Of a stretch of 64,000 nt of DNA, positions 33,107 through 45,084 are shown piece by piece. This DNA comes from Pollenia angustigena (Eukaryota; Arthropoda; Insecta; Diptera; Polleniidae). The notes beneath the pieces were generated by a model. It made no database searches. It worked only from the letters and a program-made list of their open reading frames with translations, and was not told the DNA's origin. The stretch spans positions 171,846,478-171,910,477 of the forward strand of contig OV884058.1 in NCBI GenBank assembly GCA_930367215.1, in the 5' to 3' direction. The first letter of the stretch is position 1; each line of letters starts with the position of its first letter. The position numbers were made by a program, and so were the translations under genes.

Positions 33107-34520
33107 TAGGGATGAAATGATACGAGTAAATACAAGTACATATTCGATACTTTTATATAAGTACCAAGTATTTTTGTAATCGATACTTAGCAACCGAGTA
33201 CCAAGTAGTATCGGTAAAAAATACTCGGTATCGGTCAAAAGTAGTCGTTTCACTTTGGTATTGAAATTAATCCTCAATTTTTGATTATTTTCTAAAGCTG
33301 GAGCAGCTGTAACGGTATCAAGAAACCGTTTGACCAGTAAACACCTAGAAACCACATATCGTCAAGGTCCATTTCCTCAATTTCTGGCTGCAGGAAGTCC
33401 GTTAATATCTCGCGATAGCGAACACCATTTACGATAATTGCATGGCCGACCACATTTTCGAAGAAGTACGGCCCGATAACGTCGCCAGCCGCAGAACTAA
33501 CTGGGCGAGCATGCACATATGTTTTCCCATTTCCTACAAACATTTGGTCGATTATGCTGACAAAAAGAATCACGATGTGCACGAAATGCATTTTGATTGA
33601 ACGCCCATTTTCGTAAAAGGTTGCTTAAATGTGTGACTCTCAATGATAGAAGTTGTTAAATACTGAAACAAAGAAAGGTCAATTTAAGTTGCGCAAAAAA
33701 CTTGACATTAAGGTCACTCACAATTATCGTAGATTATGGTTTTACCACCCTTTATTATATATTTATCAATTTAAAAATAAAATTCATATTTGCATTTATA
33801 ATAAATTCATAGTGTCATTGCAAAAAAAAATGTCATCGTTTTTAAAGACATATGGGCCAATGACTCCGCCAGCCCATTAAGCGCACAAAACAGTAATTGT
33901 CTGTGAATCTAATGGTGTTGCGACAAAAGCTTGTGGATTCTTCTCACTCCAAATGCGACAATTCTGCTGAAATGGGCTCCATCGGAAAATAAAATTTTAA
34001 ATGGAAATTTAAAATCAATATCAATTTGTGCTTCAGCCTATTCGCCGAATTAGTTTGATTAAAAATTTTAACAATATGCAGGCGTTGCTCTGGTGTAAGT
34101 CGATCCATAATGAAATGTTAAAGCAAACTAAACAAAACGCAACTATCAGCTGTTAAATGGGTGGTCAAATAAACCTGTGATACCAACTCAAAGTTGTATC
34201 ACTCTAAAAAAAACATGTGTATTTGATATTGGAAGGTGGCACAACAATTGGCAACAATCAAAAGACTTTTGATTTGTATTGCACAACGAACAAAAAGTGA
34301 AATATGTCAGTGATAACCAAGCCCCGAACGCACGCACACAAAGATATTATGTACTTGTGTGCGGTCGCAGAGACTGATGATAGTCTGATGTTTTCAAACG
34401 AACAGAGTTGTTGTATACATGTGAATTGCCGACCGTGTCTATGTAAAAAATACGATTATTAACTTACTCGCGAGCCTATGGAGTGGCTATCACTGCCTTA
34501 GAGGTATCGTTTCATCCCTA
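33107..34520. mobile_element. hAT element, 1414 bp, carrying mariner-like debris
   Basis: Ends TAGGGATGAAATGATAC and, on the other strand, TAGGGATGAAACGATAC: a 17-bp inverted repeat with one mismatch. Flanking octamers are CTCTGGAC (33099-33106) and CTCTTGAC (34521-34528). The interior has GTACCAAGTA/ATCGATACTT subterminal repeats and broken pieces of a mariner-like transposase on the minus strand. A second hAT MITE abuts at 34529. Confidence 0.85.
33345..34108 (-). pseudogene. Mariner-like DDE transposase fragments
   Basis: Read on the minus strand from the ATG at 34108 (MDRLTPEQRLHIVKIFNQTN), then after a deletion and frame change a block near FSDGAHFQQNCRIWSEKNPQ. A separate piece (33345-33591) carries GPYFFENVVGHAIIVNGVRY and LDDMWF. 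The two pieces overlap in family coordinates, so they may be two merged copies. Many stops make this dead. It is of the same superfamily as 3572-5330 and 46700-46985. Confidence 0.75.
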
Positions 34521-34528
34521 CTCTTGAC

Positions 34529-35128
34529 TAGTGTTCGAAAATAAACACTTAATATCGCTCTTTAGTGTTCGGTTCGGTAGATTTGCGGAAAACACAAACG
34601 CTAATATTGTTTGTATAGATAATCATAAAAAACCCGTTTCCCTGTTTGCCATCTTTCGAACACAAAAAAAATACTTTTTTTATCAAACTCAACAAAAGAT
34701 GAGAACATTTAAATCCGTTCGGTTTTTTTTTTTAACCACGAACTTTATTGTGTTCGGTTTGGCTCATTAATGTTCGTCAAAACAAAAAGCCAGCAAAATA
34801 ATTTTACACAAACAAAACATATACACAATTCACACACAAGCAGTTGGTTCTGCGGTCGTTTCAAAAAAAATTTTTTTTTTTTGTTCATTTCTTTATCAAT
34901 GTAAAAAAAACATTATAGAACATAAAAATATAATATATGTCTACAGTATCACTACAATTGTTCTGTTTTTTAACGAAGAACAGAACACTATATAATTTTC
35001 GGCTCTTTCTTGAAAATAGTTACGAACGGTATTAAGGGTTGTGTTCGTCTACACAACCACTAAAAAAAAACCGTTCTTGGGTGTGTGAGCTGAACGCTAA
35101 CAAATGTTTTGTTTATTTTCGAACGCTG
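34529..35128. mobile_element. Non-autonomous hAT element (MITE), copy B
   Basis: Ends TAGTGTTCGAAAATAAACA and CAGCGTTCGAAAATAAACA (other strand). The flanks CTCTTGAC (34521-34528) and CTCTGGAC (35129-35136) agree at seven of eight bases. It is a full-length relative of 15387-15981, in the opposite orientation. It shares its left flanking octamer with the neighbouring hAT element. Confidence 0.88.
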
Positions 35129-35136
35129 CTCTGGAC

Positions 35137-37069
35137 TAATTCATTACAATGGTCTAAATGTTACTATTGTTTGGTTAATTAAGTTGGAATATAATTTGTA
35201 ATTGTGTTCATAACTTTTAATAAATAAAATAAACAAATAAGCGCTTAAACTATTATTAATAGAAATGCTTCAAAAGCATTCAGACCAATTTCTTACTCTC
35301 TTTATAAAGCAGTGTTTATTAGATTCAACTGACCTTTCTCTATTTACTGATCATAAATTATCCCACAACCATATAAATAAAAGTATATTTTCGAGTTTAA
35401 GATGCTGAAAAAAATTCAACTCATAGAAGTTATTTCAACACTGATGCCTAAGGAAAACTGGAAGGAAAATGTGGGTCTTAAAAGTTTTACCCGTTCAAGA
35501 AGATGGAAACCACATTGTAAAAGGCAGATAACGATTTTTGAGAAAATTTAAGTTGAAAACATATATCTTGATAAATAAGAAAAACAATGGAATTAAGAAA
35601 TAAAATGTTATCCAGAGGATCATGAAACCCTCAGCGTGGGATAGAGTGAGTTCGATAGCGTCAGTTAAAAAGCAATCGCTATCTGTCCCAAAGTGCACCA
35701 AAAAAGTTATCGATGCGTGTAGAATAAGCGTGCATGGTTAAACTTGATCATACATTTTTGACCGCAAAGTTTTATGATAATTTGGAATTCAGCTATAGTG
35801 ACAGCTGACATCACAAACATGTCTGTGGCTTAAAATTTACTGTTTAATTATTAAACGCGGCTGATTTAAGTTCAATCTAACATGTACAGTTATTTCCGCT
35901 TAATTGAGTTTCCGACTTTTGACGAAATTAAACGGGAATTCAATTAAGCAGTACTCGGTTAATTGAATCGCCGACGCAATAAAAACGAAGATCGCTTAAT
36001 TGAGCAAGATGTGCAATAAAGCGAAACACCCATGTGTAGATAGAAAATAAAACTCATTTCTTTATTTATTTTATGGGTAATTCCATGTCAAATCGACCAA
36101 GAGTGGGACACGACCCCTTTCGACTTTAATGAATTTTGGTGAGAAGGTTCCTTTTATCTTATAAGGAACATATCGAGGGTTATTTTTCAAATAGTGCTAT
36201 CTGCAATTTTTCAAAAATGTGTTTTTATAGTAACGAGTTCACTAACTGAAGGGTCATCTGTCATTGAAATTTCAAAAAAATAAAATTTCCCAAACCTTTT
36301 TTTCATAAATATTGTATTGTGCTATCTAACACACACGTTTTTATTTATTTTTTTTTTCCTTCGGTAAAAAAAGTGCTAACTACATAAAAAAGTTTACTTC
36401 ATATAATAAAATGATAAAAATTGTTAATACAAAGTAGACATATTATACATCAATGGGTTGGGAATTGTGTCTAGAATTCATAAGCTAATATAATTTTAAA
36501 ATTCGTTGTAGAAATTTTGCAAAAGAAACTGCAAAAATTAGTTTGTGAGTTTTTGTAAACAATATAAATTTTAATTTATGCAATAAAATCTTTGTTAGCT
36601 AATATTATTTAATGGATATTTACAAATAAATACATTTTTTAATGCTTAATACAAACCAGCTCAAAATTTTATTAAACTTACAAAACGAATCCAACAATTC
36701 TTAAAAAACAGCCGAAAATTCCCAAAAATTAGTGTTTTTTAGAAATATAATGTACCAAGCACGGGTCTTAGTATTCATGTTGCACAATTATTATAAACAT
36801 ATCGAAGTGGGTCAACATTTACATGATACATATTATACAAATAAAACTGTTAAGCGATTTTTTTTTTTTTTTTTTTTGTATATCTTTAGTTTTTCTAAAA
36901 TCTTTGGATGAAGTTTCCTGACGATCTGGCCCAAGCAACCAGTGAAATGCGCATAGGAATATCTTATCCCATCAACAATAAATCGCAGTGTTTTTATCAA
37001 ATAAAAATTTTGAATTTAGCACGACAAACATAATCTTGTTGATGATTCCTTTGTCAAACTTCCAACCCT
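35137..37069. other. AT-rich repeat mosaic, no gene
   Basis: 36068-36205 is one end of the GGTAATTCCATG-type TIR element seen in full at 48089-49563. 36835-37025 matches 51150-51330 in reverse complement (for example GATGAAGTTTC, GATCTGGCC). 35885-36010 has several TTAATTGA(G/A) motifs. No coding frame is convincing. Confidence 0.5.
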
Positions 37070-37932
37070 ATCTACTCTTTTGCCGATGACAGCAACCTTT
37101 GCCATTCGTACTCATTCGAGTGCAGACCAAGCGTATCCGATGTCGTTGCTATGAGGCAGAATATGAATGATACGCTTGGCCGAGACCTTGACATAGTCTC
37201 GGAATGGGGTCATGCAAATAGGGTCGATTTTAATGCCCGAAAAACCCAATGTTGCGTGCTGACGCATAAACGCGCGACAAACCAAGGTGCCTCATCTGTA
37301 TATATGGGTGGTATAATTATTGAGGAATCAGAATCTCTTGATGTTCTGGGCATGAGGAAACAATGTGATGTCCGATGGACTGAACATATATTCAAGGTGT
37401 CGAAAGAAGCATTCAAGTGCTACTACTACTTCACTCCATCTGATCTCCTTACTATTTATACCACCTATATCCGACCGCGTATGGAATACAACTCTCATGT
37501 GTGGGCCGGTGCTTCAAAGTCTATTTTGGAGCTTCTCGACCGCGTGCAGGAGAGGGCGAGGGTTCTCATTGGTGACAGTAGGGTAACCAATTCTATTGAC
37601 TCCCTTGAGCACCGTCGCAATGTGGGTTGTATTTGCCTGTTTTATCGTTACTACAATGGGATGTGTTCCGACGAAATCAGGGATCCGGTTCCCGAAACCC
37701 GTACATTTGTTCGTAATACACGTTTTCCTCAAGAGCGCATCCTTATGTGGTCGATTGGCAGGTGAATCGTACAACGCATTACAGAGAGAATTCGTTTTTT
37801 TCCCGGACTGTTCGTATGTGGAATAACCTTCCTGCAGAAGTCTTCCCTCTCACTTACAACATGATTAAGTTCAAATCGAATGTACACAAACACTACTCTC
37901 TCTATCCTCCTTCCCATCACCTATTTTCCTAG
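37070..37932 (+). pseudogene. LINE reverse transcriptase, C-terminal part, frameshifted
   Basis: The frame starts within the catalytic region (IYSFADDSNLCHSYS, FADD box at about 37079-37090) and continues through LDIVSEWGHANRVDFNARKT, the post-catalytic thumb region. It reaches LEHRRNVGCICLFYRYYNG, then shifts frame near 37755 and finishes with SFFSRTVRMWNNLPAEVFP to a stop near 37930. The residues around CYYYFTPSDL suggest a short deletion. This end pattern (thumb plus 'RxWNxLP' tail) is typical of CR1/Jockey-type LINEs. It is 5'-truncated, as LINE copies often are, and is followed by an A-rich tail (about 37988-38007). Confidence 0.9.
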
Positions 37933-38007
37933 TTCCAACACAACGCAATGCATTAGTAGGGGTCATCCCCTGAGTGCTTTAGGACCAGCAAAAAAAAAAA
38001 ATAAAAA
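37933..38007 (+). other. LINE 3' untranslated region and A-rich tail
   Basis: A short UTR (AGTAGGGGTCATCCCCTGAG and on) is followed by an A-rich run, marking the 3' end of the LINE copy. Confidence 0.7.
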
Positions 38008-39147
38008 ATTCACAAAAAATATTTCAAACAAATTATGATAAATGTGAGTCTTATATTTCCAATATACTAGACCAATTATAAATTATGAAGAACTCGGCAA
38101 GAGCATTTCACTAAAAGATTATTTTAAGCATCCAGCTAAAATTAAGAATTGAGAATCGTTTTTAGTTTTTGTAATACCCGAGATGTTCTACTTTGGGAAC
38201 CTATAGCACCTCTCCTGTCACGTCTATAGACCTAAAATCTAAGACTATAACTCGACTACAACTTTTTAATTGTCACCTTAAACTGCATTTCAATTGGACC
38301 AACCCTTTATAAAATATAGAATTATTTGCATTTTTTCCAAATTTCCCACACTGTGCAGCGATCATATAAATAGAAGCGAAACCCTCACAATCTGGCCTAC
38401 GTTCTTTTCAACTAAGCAAACGGATGCATTTCCAAAGCATTGAAGTCTGCTATTTCGCAAGAATATCATTATTTTTATGATAATTTAAAATATGTGGATA
38501 AAGTTTAATCATCTATTGCTTTTCAATAAACGTTAGTGTAAATTGAACTTAACTTCGCATTCTGTTTCTTTAAATTTTACTAATTATTTAAATAAAAATT
38601 TGTGTAACTTAAGCTAAAGTCTAAAATAATTTTCATTACAGCTCATTTTCATTTTTGTTCAAATAGCGCTATCTGCTTATTTCAATATTCAAATCAATAA
38701 AATTTTAATTTATAAATAGTGCTGGAATTAAGAAATAAATTAACATTTGTATGATTAAGACTATGCTTGCCAACCGTACTTTATAATAAAGTATTGTACG
38801 TTATTTCGAGTAATTGTACTCTAACTTTATGAGAAAAATAAAGCACGCGGAAATACTTTATTTCGCATGATTAGATTTATCTAGAATTCAAAATAGATTC
38901 ACGTTATATTAGTCAAAAAATTATAATACTTATTGTAAAAAAATTTTTTTTTTTAGAAAAACTAAAGAACAACTTATTGATATTAGTCAGGCCATTTTTT
39001 GATGTTTTTTTATATTGGCAGGACGATTTTTAAAAAAAAAAATCAGACAGCACTATTCACTTGTTTGTTTTTTTTTTTGAGTGCAATAACTGCTTGTTTT
39101 TTAAACACAAGTGCAAAACTCTTTTAAATTACTGCCTGCTTTTACAT
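38008..39147. other. Intergenic, no gene seen
   Basis: AT-rich; no terminal repeats or coding frames that I can support. Confidence 0.45.
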
Positions 39148-39285
39148 GGGGTCTTCACCTGACAATTTTTTGTCATACCAAACGTCAAAGTCCATATAAA
39201 AAAAACTTTAAAATTTTTGTCAACGTTTTTTTTTTTATATGAAGTTTGACGTTTGGTATGACAAAAAATTGTCAGGTGAAGACCC
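39148..39285. repeat. Palindromic MITE, 138 bp
   Basis: GGGTCTTCACCTGACAATTT then TTTGTCATACCAAACGTCAAA is mirrored by the reverse complement at the right end. The arms are over 50 bp and nearly perfect. Confidence 0.8.
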
Positions 39286-39765
39286 TATGTTAGATCGGGA
39301 GCACAAAAGTGACTCGTTTAACTTACATTTAAAACAAAACTTCAAGATTTCCATTCCTTAAGGGGGCTCCCATACAAAATGATTAATACAGACTAGAAAT
39401 ATATTGAAGAAAACGTACCATAACAGCCAAGGAGTCGCCTTAACAATTTCTCGAGACATACTTGTCCCTTATCACTACTTCTTAAGGCAGTTCCCATGCA
39501 AATATTGCGTTTTTTGAAATTTAGAAATTAATTAAAATTTTTCGACATTTGTGAATAAAATCAAAAGTTGTTAACAGATTTTAATCATTTATAGATTTGT
39601 TTTTTATATGTCTGGAAAAAATTAGAAGCATAGCTGTAATTTTTTTTATAAATTTTTAGCAAACAAAAATTTCGAAATGTTGCTAAAAAATTATTTTACC
39701 AAAAAAAAGTTTTTTGTCTTTTTTTAGTAATTTCAATCAACTGGACCGTTTTTGAACCGATATTG

Positions 39766-40402
39766 GATTCAGCGTACCCGAATTAGGTTAAAGCGCCAGT
39801 TGTCCGGTTTGTTTAAAAAAAAGTGTCAAATTCTAGTACAGTGTAATTGTTTGATAAAACTTGCGAAAAGCAATAAAAAAAACGTTTCTAAATATAACGA
39901 TAAAAAGAAATATGTAATTGTACTTTATATTTATACTCTGTACTTTTTTTTCTTAACCTTTAATAATCAATGTACTTTAATTGCAACAAAAAAAGTTGGG
40001 AACCCTAATTAAGACGTTGTTTTTTAATAACATTGCAAAATAAAGTTTAGTAAATACTCTTATAGTTATCGAAAAAATCAGTTTTTTCGCTCTCCTGTAA
40101 AATTGTAATTTTGCTGATAGCACTATTTAAAAAATAACCCTCGATATATGAACGAAAAAAAATTTTACCATTTACGCTTGCTGTGCCAATTTAGGAACTC
40201 TTCATTATTTGCGGCTTAGTTTTTGACATTATTCAATACATGTTTGCGTAATCGATAAATTAAAAGTTCAGACATTTCTATAACATCAAACAATTTTTTT
40301 TATTTTTTTTTTTGAAGTAACCACTGTGCCAATTTTGGTACACCACTTTAATTTCCAAAATAAAAAAAAAAATTCGTGCCCTAGTTGGGGCACGCTGAAT
40401 CC
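39766..40402. repeat. TIR element, GGATTCAGCGTRCCC ends
   Basis: The left end GGATTCAGCGTACCCGAATT is matched at the right (about 40381-40402) by GGATTCAGCGTGCCCCAACT on the minus strand. Related single ends occur at 31305 and 48610. The frame inside (39752-40012) is not recognisable. Confidence 0.6.
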
Positions 40403-40439
40403 AGTGGTGCCTACCGTTCTTTTTAGGTAAGCTCTTGTT

Positions 40440-41605
40440 CAGGGTTACCGTTGGAAATTTTCGAAAAGGGTCACAAAAAGGGGATTTTCCAGAAAAAGGG
40501 ATCAAGAAAAGGGTATTTCAATAAAAAAAAGGGTCAACATTTTTAAAAGCAGTATTTCCCATTTAAATATATATGAAAAGACCAAGTTTTTTTATAAACA
40601 AACAAAAAATATTTATTTCAGGTAGGCAGTGCTTAAAAAACAAAATATGTTTATGGAATGAATGCCCTTTTCTGTTTTAAACACTTGACAAAAAGTTTGT
40701 TCTTCATCATTATAGCTCATTTTTGTAAATACTTTTTATGTTATATTCCAAAATTTTTTTTACCTATTTAGCGATTTCAAATAAATTTTAGGTTTTGTTT
40801 CCAATTTTGCAATCGTTGGCGAATTTTTTCCCGCAAGTTTTGTGATTCTTTAAAGCTTACCGCTGTTACCAAATATTTGGGAATCTCAGCAATTTTTACT
40901 GAATTTTTTTCATTCCTGTTAGTTTTAGGGACTTTTAATCAATTTGATGGCGCTATTTTTGCAAAATTTTTCGACTTTTTAAATTTTTGCGAAGCTTTCT
41001 TGCTCTTTGAGGCAATCCTCCTAAATATTGTCCCATATATAATCCGATGTCACCTTTTTTACAGGGCACACTTAATATTGTCGATTTTAAAGGGGGCAAA
41101 AAGTTCAGTGCCTTATGACATTATTAAGGGTGAAATTTTTAGCATAAAACTTGCTACTCTATAAGAGAGCAAAACATTTATAAGAAACGAACACCAAATT
41201 GCATTTTTTAAATAAAATGTCACATTTTTTTTTTTTTTTTTGAAAAGAAATACCCATTAGTTATTCAAAAATCTAATTTAGAAGTCGTACAAAATCTTTT
41301 AACACAAATCTTTTTACGAATACTAACTGGTTTTTAGGAATTTGTGTTCTATATTTTGGTATTTAATCTTCACTTGAAGTCCATTCCTCCATCTCCGCTT
41401 ATTTCGAAATCATTTTTTTAGCACTAACGTCCAGCATTGTTGACAAAAAACAAAATGTGAGTGCTATTTTCAAAAAAGGGTCAAAAAGTGTCACAAAATA
41501 GGTGAAAATGATACAAAAGTATATTTTAAAAAAAGGGTAATAAATGGTATCAAGACCGTCGAAAAAGGGTCAAATTTATGCTTTAGTATCACAACGGTAA
41601 CGCTG
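40440..41605. mobile_element. hAT element, 1166 bp, no intact transposase
   Basis: Ends CAGGGTTACCGTTG and CAGCGTTACCGTTG (other strand), with a perfect 8-bp target duplication CTCTTGTT (40432-40439 and 41606-41613). AAAAAGGGTCAAAA motifs recur near both ends. The frame 40877-41164 is hydrophobic and not recognised. The insertion splits an older repeat whose uninterrupted form is seen at 48930-49110 and 53671-53851. Confidence 0.93.
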
Positions 41606-41999
41606 CTCTTGTTTTCAAGATATACCGTTATTTCGAAAATGAAGGAGGTTGCACTGCATATATTCGCGTAACTTAAAAACGGTTCAGTTTATTGAAATCA
41701 CTATAAAACCGAAATTCCGCAATAAATAATAAAGTGACCCATCTAGGAGCATCACTTTTGCTAAAGTAAGTATCTTAAAATGTTTGGTTTTTTGAGATAT
41801 GTCTATGTTGCAATAAAGAAGCGATATGTATGATGCATCTATAGATGGGCTTTCGAGAATTTTTCTATTTAAAATCAGCCATATCGGTTTACAAATAGCT
41901 AATAAAACTGAATATGGATAAAAGCGAGTTTTCATATACATATGTATTTTTCGTTTAATAGCACGAAAACATGTGCAAATAATAAAATACAAGTAAGGC

Positions 42000-42092
42000 A
42001 TAAACACTCTATATATAAATGTTATTTTCCAACTATGGTGAAGGGTATATAAAATTCGGCATAGCCGGATATAACACTCTTACTTGTTTTTT
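42000..42092 (-). repeat. Short interspersed repeat end (reverse orientation)
   Basis: Read on the minus strand it starts ACAAGTAAGAGTGTTATATC, then the short inverted CGGCTATGCCG, then ATACCCTTCACCATAG. This is the same start as at 18524. A similar start lies at about 60225-60266 (minus). Confidence 0.6.
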
Positions 42093-42640
42093 TTTAAAGT
42101 CGCCAAGTGAAGAAAAACAAGAAGTTATTTTGGTTCTTTCGAACCCACAGTGCATTTATAATGATAATTACGAAGTTTGTTTTGATTATAATTAAGTTAA
42201 TGCACATGATAGTTATAATCAGACAAAAGCAATGGCGAGGATGATGATAATGATTATGACGATAATATTGGAGATGGTGAAGAAGATGCAACACGTGATG
42301 ATGTTAAAAGTGTAGCATCAAATCGATAAGAGCCAGAATATGAGGGAACAACATTTAAAGCTTCTCCACTGCTGTGGAATGAAAAAATATGATTAGCCTT
42401 TTTTGCGTTTGACTTCTCGCATTGTTGCCTGAGTTTAACAGGCTGCCTGCCTGTTTGGTTGGCCTGGTTGGTAGATTGTGCCAGCCAGCTTTTTGCTTTT
42501 GTTTTCTTTTGGCTGCTGTAAATGTTGTTGCTGTTGTTGATGATATTGCTGTTGTTTTTAGTATTGTTGCTGCTGTTTTCATTGCTCTTGTTGTTGTTAT
42601 ATATTTTTTGTATTTTTTTTTTTTTTATTGCACAGAGATG
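42093..42640. other. Low-complexity upstream region of the 43373 gene
   Basis: Contains ATGATGATAATGATTATGAC-type and TTGTTGCTGTTGTTG-type low-complexity tracts (about 42200-42300 and 42520-42600). Short frames there follow the repeats and are not credible genes. Confidence 0.5.
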
Positions 42641-43372
42641 TGATGTGGAGTGCTAGTATATGATGTGTTGTGCTATTGCTGCTGTTGAATGACTAAATGT
42701 GACCATGTTTCCCGATGCGAGGCGATAGTTTATCGCCAATTTTCATGCCGTGCAGAGGTGAACGCGGAACAAAGACGACGACGATAACAACAACGCCAAA
42801 CAAACGTGCAAACAATAATCCGTGGTAGACACACACATACACACACTAACATCAATACTGTATGTGTTATTTGTTACACATACATTTACATATAGATATT
42901 ATACTTTTACGTTCTAGAAACGAAGTACACGATTTTATTCACACGAGATACAAATAAATAAAAAGAAGAAGATTTAAGATACAACAACAAAAACAACAAG
43001 AGAAAAGTCAAAATAAAAATTTATGACAAAAACGTTCGTGAAAAACGGTTGCGTAGACGGCAAAATAAAAAATATCCTGGCGTCAGAAAGAAAACGAAAA
43101 ATCCCGTCGGGTGTTTAAACAAAAATTTCAATACAATTCGCAAGGAAAATATAATAAATTAAAATTAAAACAAAATAATAAGGAATTTTAGTGTTAATTA
43201 AGTGTTAAAAAGAAAATGTTGTAACAAAGAAAAATATTTTCTAATTTTCTAATAAAAAATGGCGTAAAAAGAGTTAAAATTTTCTATATTTCTATTTTTC
43301 AAAAAAGTGATACTTTCCATAAAAAAAGAATAGATTTATTAAAGCAAAGAAATCTATATTTATTTTGACAAA
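42641..43372 (+). promoter_or_regulatory. Probable promoter/5' leader of the His/Ala-rich gene
   Basis: This segment is more GC-rich and complex than its surroundings (for example 42700-42835), with a CACACACATACACACAC tract, then becomes A-rich before the ATG, as long fly leaders do. A 7-bp inverted motif GGCGATA-GTT-TATCGCC lies at 42721-42737. No TATA box or initiator can be asserted. Short upstream ATGs exist. Its role is inferred from position. Confidence 0.45.
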
Positions 43373-43701
43373 ATGGATCACCATGGTAGTGGTTTTGTTG
43401 CTTCACCATGGGCTGCAGTTTTAGGTCATCATGCTATGGCCGCCACAGCGGGTGCGGATGCAGGATTTGCTGCTGCAGCTGCTGCAGCGCATGTGCAAAA
43501 TGTCGCTGTTGCTGCTCAACACCATCACCATCATTCACATCATCAAATAGCGGCTGCTGCCCATCACACCCACCATCATGCCCACTCACATCCGCACTCG
43601 TCTCATCATCATCATCATCACCACCACCCGCACTCACATCATTTAAATCCTTCGGGTATGCCCATGGATTTACATGTTCCACAAGGATTTCCCTATTACA
43701 G
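43373..43701 (+). CDS. First coding exon of a His/Ala-rich protein (partial gene)
   Basis: The ATG has a strong fly context (GACAAAATGG). The exon encodes 109 complete codons plus two bases. It holds an N-terminal WAAVLGHHAM segment, an Ala run, then His-rich stretches with runs of five and eight His, and a conserved-looking end MPMDLHVPQGFPYY. At 43702 the sequence CAG|GTAAAT is a good splice donor; read through, the frame stops at once (TAA 43703-43705). That supports an exon boundary and not a 110-residue protein. Alternating Ala and His tracts are typical of nuclear transcription regulators in flies, but there is no DNA-binding domain here. I do not recognise the gene. No later exon was identified; the frames in the intron are not convincing. 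Confidence 0.75.
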
Positions 43702-45084
43702 GTAAATAGTACATCTTATCCTTGTAATAATTTGTTTGTGTGTGTCTACCGGATTCAAGGCACGCCTAAATTATGTTGCAAGCATGTATATTGACATGTA
43801 AATAGAAAATTTGTTCTTCACGTCTTGTTATTGTTGTTTGTGTTGTTTAAGTATCAGGCCATTAAATATCTCATCATGTACATGACTTTTTTCATTTTTG
43901 TTTTACTGTCTTTTTTATACTTTATTGTTCGGTTGATGGCTGATGTTGCCATAATTCAAAATTTACGCGCGTATTCCCCTAAATGTTTACACAGCTTTTT
44001 TCTGGCTGCCTTTTTGCTGTTGTCTTTTTGTTTGATTTCGTTTTACGTTTATGATTTGTTTTCTCATCATCTCTCCTCCACCAAAATACAAACTTTTTTG
44101 GGGCGTTGTCACCTGGGATTGATTGTGTTATACACATGTCCTTTAATCACAATTTTTATAGAATAATAATGACAATTTTGTATCATGCCGTCGGCAATAA
44201 TAAGAAGTAGTTTAAAGGATTAAAAGGACTTTTCGTTTTTCAAAGAGAGAATGTATAGTGCAGTAATTAAAGTTGATTTTGTTTTTCTTTTCTCAAATTT
44301 CACAATTGAGAAATTATGCCAGTGACATAATTTTTTAGAAAAAATGGATCATTTAAATTAAATTTAGTTTGAAATAAAAGTCCTTTTTTTAAAAAACAAA
44401 CCAAAATTCAAAACATATGGAATTTTTTTTTTAGATTTTGCGAATTTTTCAAAAATTGTTGTTCTTAAAAAGATTTGAACTGTCTGTTCATCGATAGCAA
44501 ACGCAAATTTCGTTCCTTTAAATTTTAAAGTTTTGTTTTTGTTTTAAATGTGATGTAAAATAACCAATTGACCTATTATGGAAAACAACCAAAGTAGAGT
44601 TGCTTGAAATCAGACAACGCCACTGAAGTTTAAATATAAAATATAAATTTTTTATATTTTAACATCAGCGGCTCATAAATATTCCTTTGATTCATATTGA
44701 TTGAACAAAAAGTGAAAATACGGTTTTGAAATTTCTAAAGTTTGTTTGGAAAATTCTAAATTTTGTTTAGCCGGAAATTTTTCAAAGTCCCCGTCCATAT
44801 TAAGAAACATATGTGGCGAAATATTTGAGTTTGATAGTGAAAAGGAAAAGACGTATGTTTAAGTGTTCTTTGTTTCTTGTACGTGAAGTTTTTATGAGTT
44901 TGCTATTGAAAGGTAGAAGAAGAAAGCGAAAAGGCATACAAAAAATCTTAGTGCTGCAAAACTAAAGTTTCATTATATGAACACGAATGCAGTTTCAAAA
45001 GAAAATTGAAGAAAGATTTTGCAACAAATGCTTCAAAAAATGTGCGAGGAAAAATGCATAGTTTTAGAAATACAAATAAAAATT

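Noticed and set aside
43408..43794. Cys/Ser-rich frame and a minus frame (43434-43682) overlapping the His/Ala exon
   Set aside because: They are alternate readings of the GCN and CAY repeats of the exon; composition follows the repeat, and the frame with the strong start and splice donor is preferred.
43825..44166. Hydrophobic 113-codon frame in the presumed intron
   Set aside because: Phe/Leu-rich composition follows from T-rich DNA; no acceptor site or family match supports an exon.
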